Shown one piece after another: positions 19,649 to 29,788 of a stretch of 34,338 nucleotides of DNA. A program made the translations under genes and the position numbers. Under the pieces are notes generated by a model, which saw nothing but the letters and a program-made list of their open reading frames with translations, was not told where the DNA came from and made no database searches. The first letter of the stretch is position 1. Each line of letters opens with the position of its first letter. Source of the DNA: Lentzea indica (lineage in GTDB: Bacteria > Actinomycetota > Actinomycetes > Mycobacteriales > Pseudonocardiaceae). The stretch lies in contig NZ_VSRL01000077.1 in NCBI RefSeq assembly GCF_012184385.1, positions 1-34,338 on the forward strand, read 5' to 3'.

Positions 19649-20695
19649 CTAGTGATCTCGATGGGTGACCAGCTGGGCGAGCGTGCCGAGCTCGACCGCC
19701 GCACGCGCCGTGGGAGAGGCCTCGCCGAGATGAACCAGTGCCTGCGTGTGCAGCTCGTCGGCCTGCGACTGGCTCCACGCACGGCCACCCGCTGAATCCA
19801 CGAGCGAAGCCGCCCGCGCAAGTGTTTCCGCGTTCATCTCCTGCGAACCGGTGTACAGCGACGCCAGCTCGGCGGAAGCAGGAACGCTGTTGGTCAGCGC
19901 GTACACGACCGGCAGGGACTTCTTGCGGTTGGCCAGGTCCGAGTGCGCGGCCTTGCCGGTCACCTCCGGGTCGCCCCAGATGCCGAGCAGGTCGTCCACG
20001 TGCTGGAACGCCAGACCCAGCTCGGCGCCGTAGCCGCGCATGGCCTCGACCTGTTCGTCGGACCCGCCGCCGTACAACGCGCCCAAAGCCGTTGAGGCAC
20101 CGAGCAACGCACCCGTCTTGCCGCGCGCCATCTGCTCGACCTCGGACACCACGACATCGGAACGCGTCTCGAAGTCGAGATCGAACGCCTGCCCGTCGAG
20201 CAACGCCACCACGGCGTCACCCAGCGTCCGGATCGCCTCCAGCGCGCGCGGATGTCCTGATCCCGCAAGCACGTCCACGGCCAGCGACTGCAGCGCGTCG
20301 CCCGCCAGGATCGTCGCGCTGACACCGAACACCGTCCACGCGGTGGCACGGTGGCGCCGGGTCGTGTCGCGGTCCATCACGTCGTCGTGCAGCAGCGAGA
20401 AGTTGTGGATCAGCTCCACCGCGACCGCCGCCGGAACAGCGGAGGAGGCGGTGCCGCCGACGGCCTCGGCCGCCAGCAGCACCAGCGCGGGACGGATCGC
20501 CTTGCCGCCGTTCTCCAGCACCGGGTTGCCGTACTCGTCGCGCCACCCGTGGTGGTACTCCGCGATCGTGCGCATCGACGGCGGCAGCTGGTCGACGGCC
20601 GTGCGCAGAGCCGGAAGCACGAGGCTCCGGCTCCACGCGAGCACCTCACCGGCGGGCCTTCCCGCGGCGAGCGGTTCTGTCATCTCCGCGGTCAT
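19649..20695 (-). CDS. Polyprenyl (short-chain) diphosphate synthase
   Basis: A 348-residue trans-isoprenyl diphosphate synthase, all-alpha fold. It elongates DMAPP with IPP. The first Asp-rich motif is [15 protein letters not shown] (DDxxD), the second is [29 protein letters not shown] binds IPP. The chain length cannot be read safely. Because the neighbouring intact cyclase resembles germacradienol-forming domains, farnesyl diphosphate is the most plausible product (inference); geranyl or geranylgeranyl diphosphate remain possible. It starts at ATG 20695, 3 nt after the shell B stop, and is followed 17 nt later by ispH, so it is tightly coupled in the operon. No encapsulin-tag-like peptide is seen in it. 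Confidence 0.93.
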   Translation of the reverse strand: MTAEMTEPLAAGRPAGEVLAWSRSLVLPALRTAVDQLPPSMRTIAEYHHGWRDEYGNPVLENGGKAIRPALVLLAAEAVGGTASSAVPAAVAVELIHNFSLLHDDVMDRDTTRRHRATAWTVFGVSATILAGDALQSLAVDVLAGSGHPRALEAIRTLGDAVVALLDGQAFDLDFETRSDVVVSEVEQMARGKTGALLGASTALGALYGGGSDEQVEAMRGYGAELGLAFQHVDDLLGIWGDPEVTGKAAHSDLANRKKSLPVVYALTNSVPASAELASLYTGSQEMNAETLARAASLVDSAGGRAWSQSQADELHTQALVHLGEASPTARAAVELGTLAQLVTHRDH

Positions 20696-20698
20696 GGC

Positions 20699-22099
20699 TT
20701 AGAGACCGATCTCCACGTTCTCCAGCACGCCCAGCGCGTCTGGCACCAGCACCGCGGCCGAGTAGTACGTCGACACCAGGTACTTGAGCATCGCGTGCTC
20801 GTCGATGCCCATGAACCGCACGTTCAGGCCGGGCTCGTACTCGTCGGGGATGCCGGTCTGGCGCAGGCCGACGACGCCCTGCTTCTCCTCGCCGAGCCGC
20901 ATCGCGAGGATCGACGTGGTGCCGTTCTTGTTGACCGGGATCTTGTCGCACGGCGCGATCGGGATGCCACGCCACGACTGCAGCGGCTTGCCCTCGACCT
21001 CCACGGTCGGCGCGTACAGGCCGCGCGCCGACATCTGCCTGCCCAGCGCGGCGATCGCCTTGGGGTGCGCCAGGATCAGCTTGGTGTTGCGGCGCCGCGA
21101 GATCAGCTCGTCCATGTCGTCCGGCGTCACCGGCCCGGACGTGGTGCTGACGCGCTGCTTGAGGTCGGCGTTGGCGAGCAGGCCGAACTCCTTGTTGTTG
21201 ATGAGCTCGAACTCCTGCCGCTCGCGCAGGGCCTCGATCGTCAGCCGCAACTGGTGCTCGACCTGGTCCATCGGCTGGCTGTAGAGGTCCGCCACACGCG
21301 TGTGGACGCGCAGGACCGTCTGCGCCACCGAGAGTTCGTACTCACGCGGCCGCAGCTCGTAGTCGACGAACGTGCCGGGCAGGGTCGGCTCGCCGTCGTG
21401 GCCCGACGAGATGTCGATCTCCGCCTCGCCGTGCTTGTTCTGCGCGCCAGACGGGTTCGCCAGCTGCTGCATGATGTGCTCGCGCAACGTCTCGATCTGC
21501 CCGTTGAGCTGGTTGAACGTCGCCCTGGGCAGCACCACGACCGTCGTCGGCGTCAGCGCACGCGCGGTGAAGTCCCACGACGCCTCGACGCCGCCGAGCA
21601 CCTCGTTGTCACCGAAGTGCTCGCCGTCGGCGATGGTGCCCAGCGCCACCTCGCCGCCGTACTCGCCGCGGCCGGTCTTGGTCACCTTGCCGTGCGCGAT
21701 CACGATGATCTGGTCGGCGGCGCCGCCGCGTTCGGCGATCACCTCGCCGGCCTCGTACTCGCGCTGCTCGAAGCGGTTCGCGAGCACGGTCAGCGCGTCC
21801 TCGTCCTCGAACCCGCGCAGCAACGGGAACTCGCACAGCTCCTGCGGCACGATCCGCACCTCGGAACCGACGCTGGTGAACGTGACGCGGCCGTCACCGA
21901 TCGCGTAGGAGAGGCGCCGGTTGACCCGGAACGCGCCACCCTTGGCCTCGACCCACGGCAGCATCCGCAGCAGCCACCGTGGCGAGATGCCCTGCATCTG
22001 CGGTGCGGACTTGGTGGTCGTGGCGAGGTTGCGGGCTGCGGCCGTGGAAAGGCTCAGCTGCGTCTCGTCGACCCCGAGGCCCGGATCGGTAACAGTCAC
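20699..22099 (-). CDS. Family 2B encapsulin shell protein B (EshA-like, with cNMP-binding-like insert)
   Basis: A 466-residue HK97-fold shell protein. The N-terminal arm [20 protein letters not shown], then [20 protein letters not shown], matches Streptomyces EshA and Family 2B encapsulins. Residues ~88-205 are an inserted cyclic-nucleotide-binding-like domain ([20 protein letters not shown], then [12 protein letters not shown]). Its phosphate cassette is degenerate: FGD instead of FGE, no PRxA arginine. The rest is the HK97 core ([40 protein letters not shown]). The start is GTG 22099, giving VTVTDPGL, parallel to shell A, with AGGA upstream. It is 36 nt after cyclase B. It likely co-assembles with shell A around the cyclases; heteromeric assembly is inferred. 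Confidence 0.93.
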   Translation of the reverse strand: MTVTDPGLGVDETQLSLSTAAARNLATTTKSAPQMQGISPRWLLRMLPWVEAKGGAFRVNRRLSYAIGDGRVTFTSVGSEVRIVPQELCEFPLLRGFEDEDALTVLANRFEQREYEAGEVIAERGGAADQIIVIAHGKVTKTGRGEYGGEVALGTIADGEHFGDNEVLGGVEASWDFTARALTPTTVVVLPRATFNQLNGQIETLREHIMQQLANPSGAQNKHGEAEIDISSGHDGEPTLPGTFVDYELRPREYELSVAQTVLRVHTRVADLYSQPMDQVEHQLRLTIEALRERQEFELINNKEFGLLANADLKQRVSTTSGPVTPDDMDELISRRRNTKLILAHPKAIAALGRQMSARGLYAPTVEVEGKPLQSWRGIPIAPCDKIPVNKNGTTSILAMRLGEEKQGVVGLRQTGIPDEYEPGLNVRFMGIDEHAMLKYLVSTYYSAAVLVPDALGVLENVEIGL

Positions 22100-22135
22100 T
22101 GCGAGTCCTGCCAATCTGTTGGTGCGGCTGTGGAA

Positions 22136-24221
<2,086 letters not shown>

Positions 24222-25628
24222 TTAACCCTCGCGACCGAGCTCGACGTGCTCGAGGACACCGATCGCGTCCGGCACCATGATCGCGGCCGAGTAGTAGGCG
24301 CTGACCAGGTAGTTGATGATCGCCTGGTCGTTGATGCCCATGAACCGCACCGAGAGGCCCGGCTGGTACTCGTCGGGGATGCCGGTCTGGTGCAGGCCGA
24401 TGACGCCCTGGTTCTGCTCGCCGGTGCGGATCAGCATCACCGACGACGTGCGGGTGTCCGAGATCGGGATCTTGTTGCACGGCAGCACGGGGATGCCGCG
24501 CCACGCCGGGACGGACTGGCCGTTGAAGTCGATGTGCTGCGGGTAGATGCCGCGCTTGTTCAGCTCACGGCCGAACGCCGCGATCGTGCGCGGGTGGGCG
24601 AGGAAGTAGCCGGGGTCCTTCCACACGATCGACAGCAGCTCGTCGAAGTCGTCGGGGGTGGGCGGGCCGGAACGGGTGTGGATGCGCTGCTTGAGGTCCG
24701 CGTTGTGCAGCAGGCCGAACGACCTGTTGTTGACGATCTCGTGCTCTTGGCGCTCGCGCAGGGCTTCGATCGTGAGCCGCAACTGCTGCTCGACCTGGTC
24801 CATCGGGTTGTTGTAGAGGTCCGCGACGCGCGAGTGGACCTGCAGCACGGTCTGCGCGACGCTCAGCTCGTACTCGCGCGGCGAGAGCTCGTAGTCGACG
24901 AACGTGCCGGGCAGCACCGGCTCGCCGTCGTGACCGGCGGCCATGTCGATCGAGGCCTCGCCGAAGTCGTTCTGCGGCTTGTTGCGGCTGTTGTACGCCT
25001 GCTGGATGTGTGCGCGCAGCCCGCCGGCCTCGCCGTTGAGTGCCTCGAAGTCCTGCCACGACAACGTGAGCACGGTCGTCGGGGTGACCGCCTTGGCGGT
25101 GTACTCCCAGTCGCCCTGCGGCCCGGCCAGCACGGTCTCGCCGAAGTACTCGCCGTCGGCCAGGTTGCCGAGGACGGTCTCGCCGCCGTACTCACCCGTG
25201 CCGATCTTGTCGACCTTGCCGTGCGCGATCAGCACGACGGTGTCCTTCGGGCGGCCCTTCTCGACGATGAGGTCGCCGATGCCGAACTCCTGCTGCCTGA
25301 ACCGGCCGGCGAGCGCGGCGAGGACGGCCTCGTCGTCGAAGCCCTTCAGCAGCGACAGCTCGGTCAGCTCCGCTGGCACGACGCGGATCTCCGCGCCGAT
25401 GTTCGTGAACGAAACGCGGCCATCTCCCAACGTGTAGGTGAGACGGCGGTTGACGCGGTAAGCACCACCAGCGGCCTGGACCCAGGGCAACACCTTGAGC
25501 AGCCAGCGTGAAGTGATTCCCTGCATCTGCGGGACGGACTTGGTGGTCGTGGCCAGATTACGAGCGGCGGCCGTACCCAAACTCAGCTGCTGACGGCCCT
25601 CATTGAGGTCAGAATCCGTCACAGTCAC
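24222..25628 (-). CDS. Family 2B encapsulin shell protein A (EshA-like, with cNMP-binding-like insert)
   Basis: A 468-residue HK97-fold nanocompartment shell, first gene of the operon and similar to shell B along the full length. It has the N-arm [40 protein letters not shown], an inserted cyclic-nucleotide-binding-like domain at ~88-205, and the C-terminal core [20 protein letters not shown]. Its nucleotide cassette keeps FGE ([11 protein letters not shown]) but, like shell B, lacks the usual PRxA arginine. The start is GTG 25628 (VTVTDSDL), with AGGTGG 9 nt upstream; a GTG nine bases earlier would abut that site. Family members form icosahedral shells that hold terpene cyclases. A CRP-like dyad lies ~210 nt upstream. 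Confidence 0.94.
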   Translation of the reverse strand: MTVTDSDLNEGRQQLSLGTAAARNLATTTKSVPQMQGITSRWLLKVLPWVQAAGGAYRVNRRLTYTLGDGRVSFTNIGAEIRVVPAELTELSLLKGFDDEAVLAALAGRFRQQEFGIGDLIVEKGRPKDTVVLIAHGKVDKIGTGEYGGETVLGNLADGEYFGETVLAGPQGDWEYTAKAVTPTTVLTLSWQDFEALNGEAGGLRAHIQQAYNSRNKPQNDFGEASIDMAAGHDGEPVLPGTFVDYELSPREYELSVAQTVLQVHSRVADLYNNPMDQVEQQLRLTIEALRERQEHEIVNNRSFGLLHNADLKQRIHTRSGPPTPDDFDELLSIVWKDPGYFLAHPRTIAAFGRELNKRGIYPQHIDFNGQSVPAWRGIPVLPCNKIPISDTRTSSVMLIRTGEQNQGVIGLHQTGIPDEYQPGLSVRFMGINDQAIINYLVSAYYSAAIMVPDAIGVLEHVELGREG

Positions 25629-25639
25629 AACCCACACCC

Positions 25640-26033
25640 ACCTATCTCAATGCGCTAATGGACCAATCCGATAAGCCGGAATGGACGTTAGTTCTCGCGA
25701 TTGAGTGCTGTGAAGGGGCCAAGAAGGCGACATTCGGGTGGGTGTCTTACGCCTGTTGATGCTACGGAGCGTACAACTACTGATCTACGCAACGACCTCT
25801 GCGTCGGCAGGCGGGTGAGTTCAAGCTATTCGCCCATGTGTGGAATAGCACACTCGTTTGGCTCAGTAGGATCACTCTTTTGTGCGCATTGGTGAGGCTT
25901 GCCGGGCTGCTATACAGCACCACTCCGGGTGGGCCGGAAACCACTCGAAGCGGTGTGTATCAATACAACGTCGCGCCTCTGTGTGCTACTTGTGACCGAC
26001 GTCCGGATTTTGTACCAACGACTATTCGTGCTA
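25640..26033. other. Gene-free promoter region of the terpene-nanocompartment operon
   Basis: About 390 nt with clearly lower GC than its surroundings and no convincing ORF on either strand. It lies upstream of shell A and downstream of the heme-binding-like gene. Visible elements are the dyad at 25838-25853 and a small stem GCTG-CTATA-CAGC (25908-25920). No confident -35/-10 pair could be chosen. The operon's promoter should be here. Confidence 0.6.
25838..25853. promoter_or_regulatory. CRP/FNR-like dyad
   Basis: GTGTG-GAATAG-CACAC is a perfect 5-bp dyad with a 6-nt spacer, the geometry of CRP sites (TGTGA-N6-TCACA), extended on one side to AGTGTG (minus strand). It is ~210 nt upstream of shell A. 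Control by a cAMP-type regulator is inferred. Confidence 0.4.
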
Positions 26034-26498
26034 TTACGCGTCGCGGGAGTTCAGGAACGATTCCAGCTGAGTCACGACGAACGCGTGGTCCTCGGCCTGG
26101 GGCAGTCCGGAGACACCGACGGTGCCGACCGGTCCGGTACCGCGCAGAATGATCGGGAACACGCCGCCGTGCGCCGCGTACAGGGCCGGGTCCAGGTGCG
26201 ACTGGGCTTCGAACGTCGTGCCCTTCTCCCGGAACGTCGTGCCGACGTAGAACGAACTGTGGCCGAACAGGTCGACCACTCGCGCCTTGCGCTCCAGCCA
26301 CCTGTCGTTGTCCGGCGCGGTGCCGGGCAGCGCGGCGTGGAAGAGCCGATGTCCGTTGCGCTGCACCGAGATCGCCACCGGCAGGCCCTGCTCGCGCGCC
26401 GCGTCGAGGAGGTGCAGGCCGAGCTCGATCGCGACGTCGTTGCCGAAGCGCGTGAACTGCAGGCGCCGCTCCTGGGCGAGGAGTTCCTCCGACTTCAC
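26034..26498 (-). CDS. HbpS/GlcG-like heme-binding or heme-degrading-domain protein
   Basis: A 154-residue protein of the UPF0303/GlcG-HbpS family. It has GLHLLDAAREQGLPVAISVQ near the N-terminus, the ERKARVVDLFGHSSFYVGT segment, and the C-terminal GGVFPIILRGTGPVGTVGVS typical of the fold. Some relatives bind or degrade heme (Streptomyces HbpS); most have no proven role, and no signal peptide is present here. The start is GTG 26498, overlapping the upstream oxidoreductase stop as GTGA (26498-26495), so the two are translationally coupled. This pairing suggests a role in the same small-molecule pathway as the oxidoreductase rather than in extracellular heme sensing. Confidence 0.85.
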   Translation of the reverse strand: MKSEELLAQERRLQFTRFGNDVAIELGLHLLDAAREQGLPVAISVQRNGHRLFHAALPGTAPDNDRWLERKARVVDLFGHSSFYVGTTFREKGTTFEAQSHLDPALYAAHGGVFPIILRGTGPVGTVGVSGLPQAEDHAFVVTQLESFLNSRDA

Positions 26499-27502
26499 AG
26501 CTCCACCACCCGGTTCTCGCGCACGGAAGTGAAGGCGGCCTCGATGACCTCGAGCGCGTGCACGCTGCCCATGGGGTCGACGGGGATCCGGCCGGCCTGC
26601 AGTTCGGCGTAGAAGTGCTCGTAGGCGCCGAGCTCGACCGGCACCTCGATCGTCTTGCCGAGGATTCCCAGCTGTCCGCTGCGGGTCTCGTAACCCCAGT
26701 CGGAGTCGGTGGGACGGCGACCGGCGTCGAGCGCGTCCTCCTGCTCGTCCATGCCGCTGATGACGAACGCGCCCTCGCTGCCGAGCACGCGGAACCGGAG
26801 GCCGTGGTTCGCTGCGTGCGCGTTGGCCCACAGGTGGGAGCGCACGCCGTTCTCGTGCGTCAACGCCACGAACACGTCGTCTTCCACCTGGGCGCCTGGA
26901 CGGCGCAGGTCCAGTTCGGCGTAGACGCTCTTGACGGGGCCGAAGAGCTGCAGCGCCTGGTCGACGAGGTGCGCGCCGAGGTCGTACAGCAGGCCGCCGG
27001 CCTCCTCTTTCGCGCCGAACTCGCGCCAGTTGTCCCAGATCTCCGGCATCCAGCGCTCGTATCGAGACTCGAACCGCCGAACGTCACCCAGTTGGCTGAT
27101 GATCTTGCGCACGGTGAGGAAGTCGCTGTCCCAGCGGCGGTTCTGGAAGACCGTGAGCGGCACGCCCTTGGCCCGGGCCGAAGCCACCAGCTCCTTCGCC
27201 TCGGCGCTCGTCGGCGCGAACGGCTTGTCCACGACGACCGCGACGCCCTTGTCGATCGCGCGCTTCGCGTACTCGACGTGCGTCCGGTTCGGCGTGCCGA
27301 CGACGATCAGGTCGAGGTCCATCTCGAACAGCTCGTCCGCGGTGACGATCGCGGCGTCCGGGTACGCGGCACGGGCCTGTGCCTGCCGCTCCGGGTTCGC
27401 CGTGACGATCGCGACGAGGTCCATGCCCTCGGTCGAGGAGATGAGCGGGCCGTGGAAGACCCGTCCCGCGATGCCGTAGCCCAGCAGTCCGACTCGTGTC
27501 AT
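26495..27502 (-). CDS. Gfo/Idh/MocA family oxidoreductase
   Basis: A 335-residue NAD(P)-dependent dehydrogenase. The N-terminal Rossmann fold has VGLLGYGIAGRVFHGPLI and the GTPNRTHVEYAKRAIDKG segment. VVDKPFAPT holds the catalytic Lys (DKP rather than the commoner EKP), and GGLLYDLGAHLVDQALQLFG carries the Asp/His active-site pair. Substrates in this family are usually sugars, inositols or their phosphates; this one cannot be named. Divergent from a ROK regulator across 37 nt, which fits sugar-responsive control. It starts at ATG 27502 with TTTAAT 7 nt upstream, suggesting a leaderless transcript. It is coupled to the downstream heme-binding-like gene by a GTGA overlap. Confidence 0.93.
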   Translation of the reverse strand: MTRVGLLGYGIAGRVFHGPLISSTEGMDLVAIVTANPERQAQARAAYPDAAIVTADELFEMDLDLIVVGTPNRTHVEYAKRAIDKGVAVVVDKPFAPTSAEAKELVASARAKGVPLTVFQNRRWDSDFLTVRKIISQLGDVRRFESRYERWMPEIWDNWREFGAKEEAGGLLYDLGAHLVDQALQLFGPVKSVYAELDLRRPGAQVEDDVFVALTHENGVRSHLWANAHAANHGLRFRVLGSEGAFVISGMDEQEDALDAGRRPTDSDWGYETRSGQLGILGKTIEVPVELGAYEHFYAELQAGRIPVDPMGSVHALEVIEAAFTSVRENRVVEL

Positions 27503-27509
27503 GCTTCTG

Positions 27510-27533
27510 ATTAAAGCAACGCTGTTGCATAAT
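27510..27533. promoter_or_regulatory. Divergent leaderless promoters with GCAAC-GCT-GTTGC dyad
   Basis: In the 37-nt gap, CATAAT (27528-27533) is a -10 candidate 6 nt before the ROK GTG, and TTTAAT (minus strand, 27515-27510) 7 nt before the oxidoreductase ATG. The dyad GCAAC (27516-27520)/GTTGC (27524-27528) lies between the two -10s, where a repressor could block both. Confidence 0.5.
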
Positions 27534-27539
27534 CGCTAG

Positions 27540-28514
27540 GTGGACCTCACCTCGCTGCGTTCGCACAACGACCGGACTGTGCTCCGTCTGGTGCGCTCAG
27601 GGGCTCTGAGCAGGGCTTCCATCGCCACCGATGCCGGGCTGACCCCGCAGGCGGTCTCGAAGATCGTGGCGCGGCTCATGTCGGCAGGGCTGCTGGAGGA
27701 GACCGGCGCGGTGCGGGACGGAGGTCGCGGCAAGCCGCGGATGTCCCTGCGGCTGTGCCCGGACGGCGCTCACGCGTACGGCGCCTACGTCGACCGCGAC
27801 GAGCTGCGCGTGGTGCGGCTCGACCTGACCGGCGAAGTGGTGTCCGCGTCGGTCGTGCCGCTGGCCCCGATGTTCACGCCTTCCGACGTCCTGGACGCCC
27901 TGGCTCCGTTGGTCGAGCCGGGGGACCGCGTGCTCGGGCTCGGCATCGGGATCGCCGGTCCGCTGGACTTCCGCGACGGAGTGGTGTCGCCGAACGGTCT
28001 GCCCGGCTGGTCGTCGGTGCCGCTGAAAGAGCTGGCGGAGGAACGTCTCGGGCTGCCGGTCGTCGTCGACAAGGACACCAACGCGGCCGTGCTCGCGGAG
28101 GCCTGGCGAACACCTCTGCGGGACGCCGCACTGGTGTTGGTCGGCACCGGTCTGGGCGTGGGGTTGTTGCTGGGAGGAGAGGTGCACCGCGGTGCACGGT
28201 CGGGCGCCGGCGAGCTCGGGCACACCACGATCCAGCTCGACGGACCGCTGTGCGTGTGCGGCAGGCGCGGTTGCGTCGAGGCGGTTCACGCCGCTGCTTC
28301 CGGGGTCGAAGCGGCACGTGTGCTCGGCGCGGCGGTCACGAACCTGGTGCAGCTGCTGGACCTCGACCAAATCGTCCTGAGTGGACGGAAGGTGCTCGAG
28401 TCGCCGGAGCTGTACCTGCGGGCCATGCCGGAGGTGGACGTGAGCATCACGTCGTACGGCGCCGACCTGGTGCCTGTCGGCGCGGGGCTGCTCGTGCTGG
28501 CGGACTTGTTCTAG
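27540..28514 (+). CDS. ROK family transcriptional regulator
   Basis: A 324-residue repressor with an N-terminal winged helix (VLRLVRSGALSRASIATDAG, then LTPQAVSKIVARLMSAGLLEE) and a ROK sugar-kinase-like domain. The ROK part has GIGIAGPLDFRDGVV, DKDTNAAVLAEAW, LVGTGLGVGLLLGGEVHRGA, the GELGHTTI motif, and the zinc-binding CVCGRRGCVEAVHA. The kinase-fold phosphate loop is modified as in regulators, so it probably senses a sugar instead of phosphorylating it. It begins at GTG 27540, close behind its -10, so likely leaderless. Divergent from the Gfo/Idh oxidoreductase, which it presumably controls; the AraC-type gene follows after 10 nt. Confidence 0.92.
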   Translation: MDLTSLRSHNDRTVLRLVRSGALSRASIATDAGLTPQAVSKIVARLMSAGLLEETGAVRDGGRGKPRMSLRLCPDGAHAYGAYVDRDELRVVRLDLTGEVVSASVVPLAPMFTPSDVLDALAPLVEPGDRVLGLGIGIAGPLDFRDGVVSPNGLPGWSSVPLKELAEERLGLPVVVDKDTNAAVLAEAWRTPLRDAALVLVGTGLGVGLLLGGEVHRGARSGAGELGHTTIQLDGPLCVCGRRGCVEAVHAAASGVEAARVLGAAVTNLVQLLDLDQIVLSGRKVLESPELYLRAMPEVDVSITSYGADLVPVGAGLLVLADLF

Positions 28515-28524
28515 CATCGGAGAC

Positions 28525-29319
28525 GTGGACGTCGAGCACGTCATCGGTGCGCCGCACCCCAGGCTGCGGCCGTTCGTGACGCGGTACTCCGGGTATCGGA
28601 TGCTGACCGAGCCCGGTGTTCACCGCGGCCTGCCGTCGCGCTCGCTCACGCTCGTGGTGACGATGGACGGCACGGTCGACCTCCCCGACGGCAGGTTCGC
28701 CACGCTGTGCGGCGGGTTGCACCACGAGGCCGTGATGATCACCCATGACGGGTTCCAGCACGGCGTCCAGTGCGATCTCACGCCGTTGGGGATGCGGGCG
28801 TTCTTCGGCATGCCCGCCGGTGAGCTCGCGGACACCACCGTGGGGCTGGACGTGCTGGACGCCCCGGCCTCCGAGCTGAGGGAGCGGGTGCGGACCGCGA
28901 CGACGTGGACGGACCGGTTCGCCCAGCTGGACCTCGTGCTGGGACGGTTGCTGCGACCGGTGCGGCAGCAGGTCGAGGTGGCGTGGGCCTGGCAACGGCT
29001 CGCGGCAGGGGCGCCGGTCGGGGAGATCGCCGCCGAGGTCGGGTGGAGCCGGCAGCACCTGAGCGCGCGGTTCGCGGCGGAGTACGGGCTGACGCCCAAG
29101 ATCATGGGCCGGGTCATGCGGTTCGAGCGGGCGAACCGCATGCTGCGCGGCGAGCGGCGGCCGACGTTGACCGAGGTGGCCGCTGCCTGCGGTTACACCG
29201 ACCAGGCGCACTTCAACCGGGACTGGCGGGCGCTGTGCGGAGCGACCCCGACCGAGTGGATGGCGGCCGAGCTTCCATTCGTACAAGGCAGCGAGCCGCC
29301 CGAGGTCGCAAGGTTGTAG
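28525..29319 (+). CDS. AraC family transcriptional regulator
   Basis: A 264-residue regulator. The N-terminal ~130 residues resemble the DUF6597/AraC-effector-type domain (HPRLRPFVTRYSGYR, SLTLVVTMDG, GMRAFFGMPAGELADTTVGL). The C-terminal double HTH reads GEIAAEVGWSRQHLSARFAA and LTEVAAACGYTDQAHFNRDW, ending FRALCGATPTEW-like (WRALCGATPTEWMA). The GTG start has GGAGA just upstream and lies 10 nt after the ROK stop. The VOC gene follows 2 nt after its stop, so it probably belongs to a three-gene transcript. In many actinobacteria this AraC type sits beside VOC/glyoxalase genes. Ligand unknown. Confidence 0.9.
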   Translation: MDVEHVIGAPHPRLRPFVTRYSGYRMLTEPGVHRGLPSRSLTLVVTMDGTVDLPDGRFATLCGGLHHEAVMITHDGFQHGVQCDLTPLGMRAFFGMPAGELADTTVGLDVLDAPASELRERVRTATTWTDRFAQLDLVLGRLLRPVRQQVEVAWAWQRLAAGAPVGEIAAEVGWSRQHLSARFAAEYGLTPKIMGRVMRFERANRMLRGERRPTLTEVAAACGYTDQAHFNRDWRALCGATPTEWMAAELPFVQGSEPPEVARL

Positions 29320-29321
29320 TC

Positions 29322-29720
29322 ATGACCACACCTGCACCTACCTGTTGGCCCACGTTGTCCTACCGCGACGCTCCCGCCGCGATCCGTTTCCTGGTCGAGG
29401 CGTTCGGATTCAAGGAACACCTCGTAGTGCCCGGCGAGGCCGAGGGCGAGGTCGTGCACTGCGAGCTGGTCTGGCCGGAGGGCGGCGGCGTGATGCTGGG
29501 ATCCACCGTGCGCTCGGTCGGCGAGGTCGAGGCGACCAAGGAGGGCGCCGGGTCGGTCTACGTGGTGACCGACCGGCCGGACGAGATCCACGCGCAGTGC
29601 ACGGCGCGCGGGGCGGTCGAGATCCGCGGGCTGCGCGACGAGGACTACGGGTCGCGTGGCTTCACCGTGGCGGATCCCGAGGGCAACCGCTGGAGCTTCG
29701 GCACCTATCGCGGTGCGTGA
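29322..29720 (+). CDS. VOC (glyoxalase/bleomycin-resistance-like) protein
   Basis: A 132-residue VOC-fold protein with two beta-alpha-beta modules: SYRDAPAAIRFLVEAFGFKE, then the second half ending DEDYGSRGFTVADPEGNRWSFGTY, a hallmark of the family. Members are metal-dependent enzymes or drug binders. Candidate metal ligands are His54-like in VVHCELVW and the Glu in DPEGNRW. Activity is not predictable. It starts 2 nt after the AraC regulator's stop and is probably cotranscribed with it. Confidence 0.9.
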   Translation: MTTPAPTCWPTLSYRDAPAAIRFLVEAFGFKEHLVVPGEAEGEVVHCELVWPEGGGVMLGSTVRSVGEVEATKEGAGSVYVVTDRPDEIHAQCTARGAVEIRGLRDEDYGSRGFTVADPEGNRWSFGTYRGA

Positions 29721-29726
29721 CCCAGG

Positions 29727-29752
29727 CAACCTTCCCGCGATGATCGGAGTCT
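29727..29752 (+). promoter_or_regulatory. Candidate ECF-sigma promoter of the subtilase gene
   Basis: CAACC (29727-29731) and GTCT (29749-29752) with 17 nt between resemble cell-envelope ECF sigma (SigE-type) promoters of actinobacteria. A start about 8 nt later would leave a ~29-nt leader before GTG 29789. ACCCAGG (29720-29726)/CCTGGGGT (29753-29760) also form a short dyad that could instead end the VOC transcript. Confidence 0.3.
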
Positions 29753-29788
29753 CCTGGGGTGGAGAGGTTCACATCCAGGGGAGGACAG

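Noticed and set aside
25701..26152. Small plus-strand ORFs in the region upstream of shell A
   Set aside because: No domain, no ribosome-binding site and no codon bias typical of the neighbours; treated as promoter region.
29721..29788. c-di-AMP (ydaO-type) riboswitch before the subtilase
   Set aside because: Only a short dyad and a GGCAACCTTCCC-like stretch are present; the space is too small for the full aptamer.
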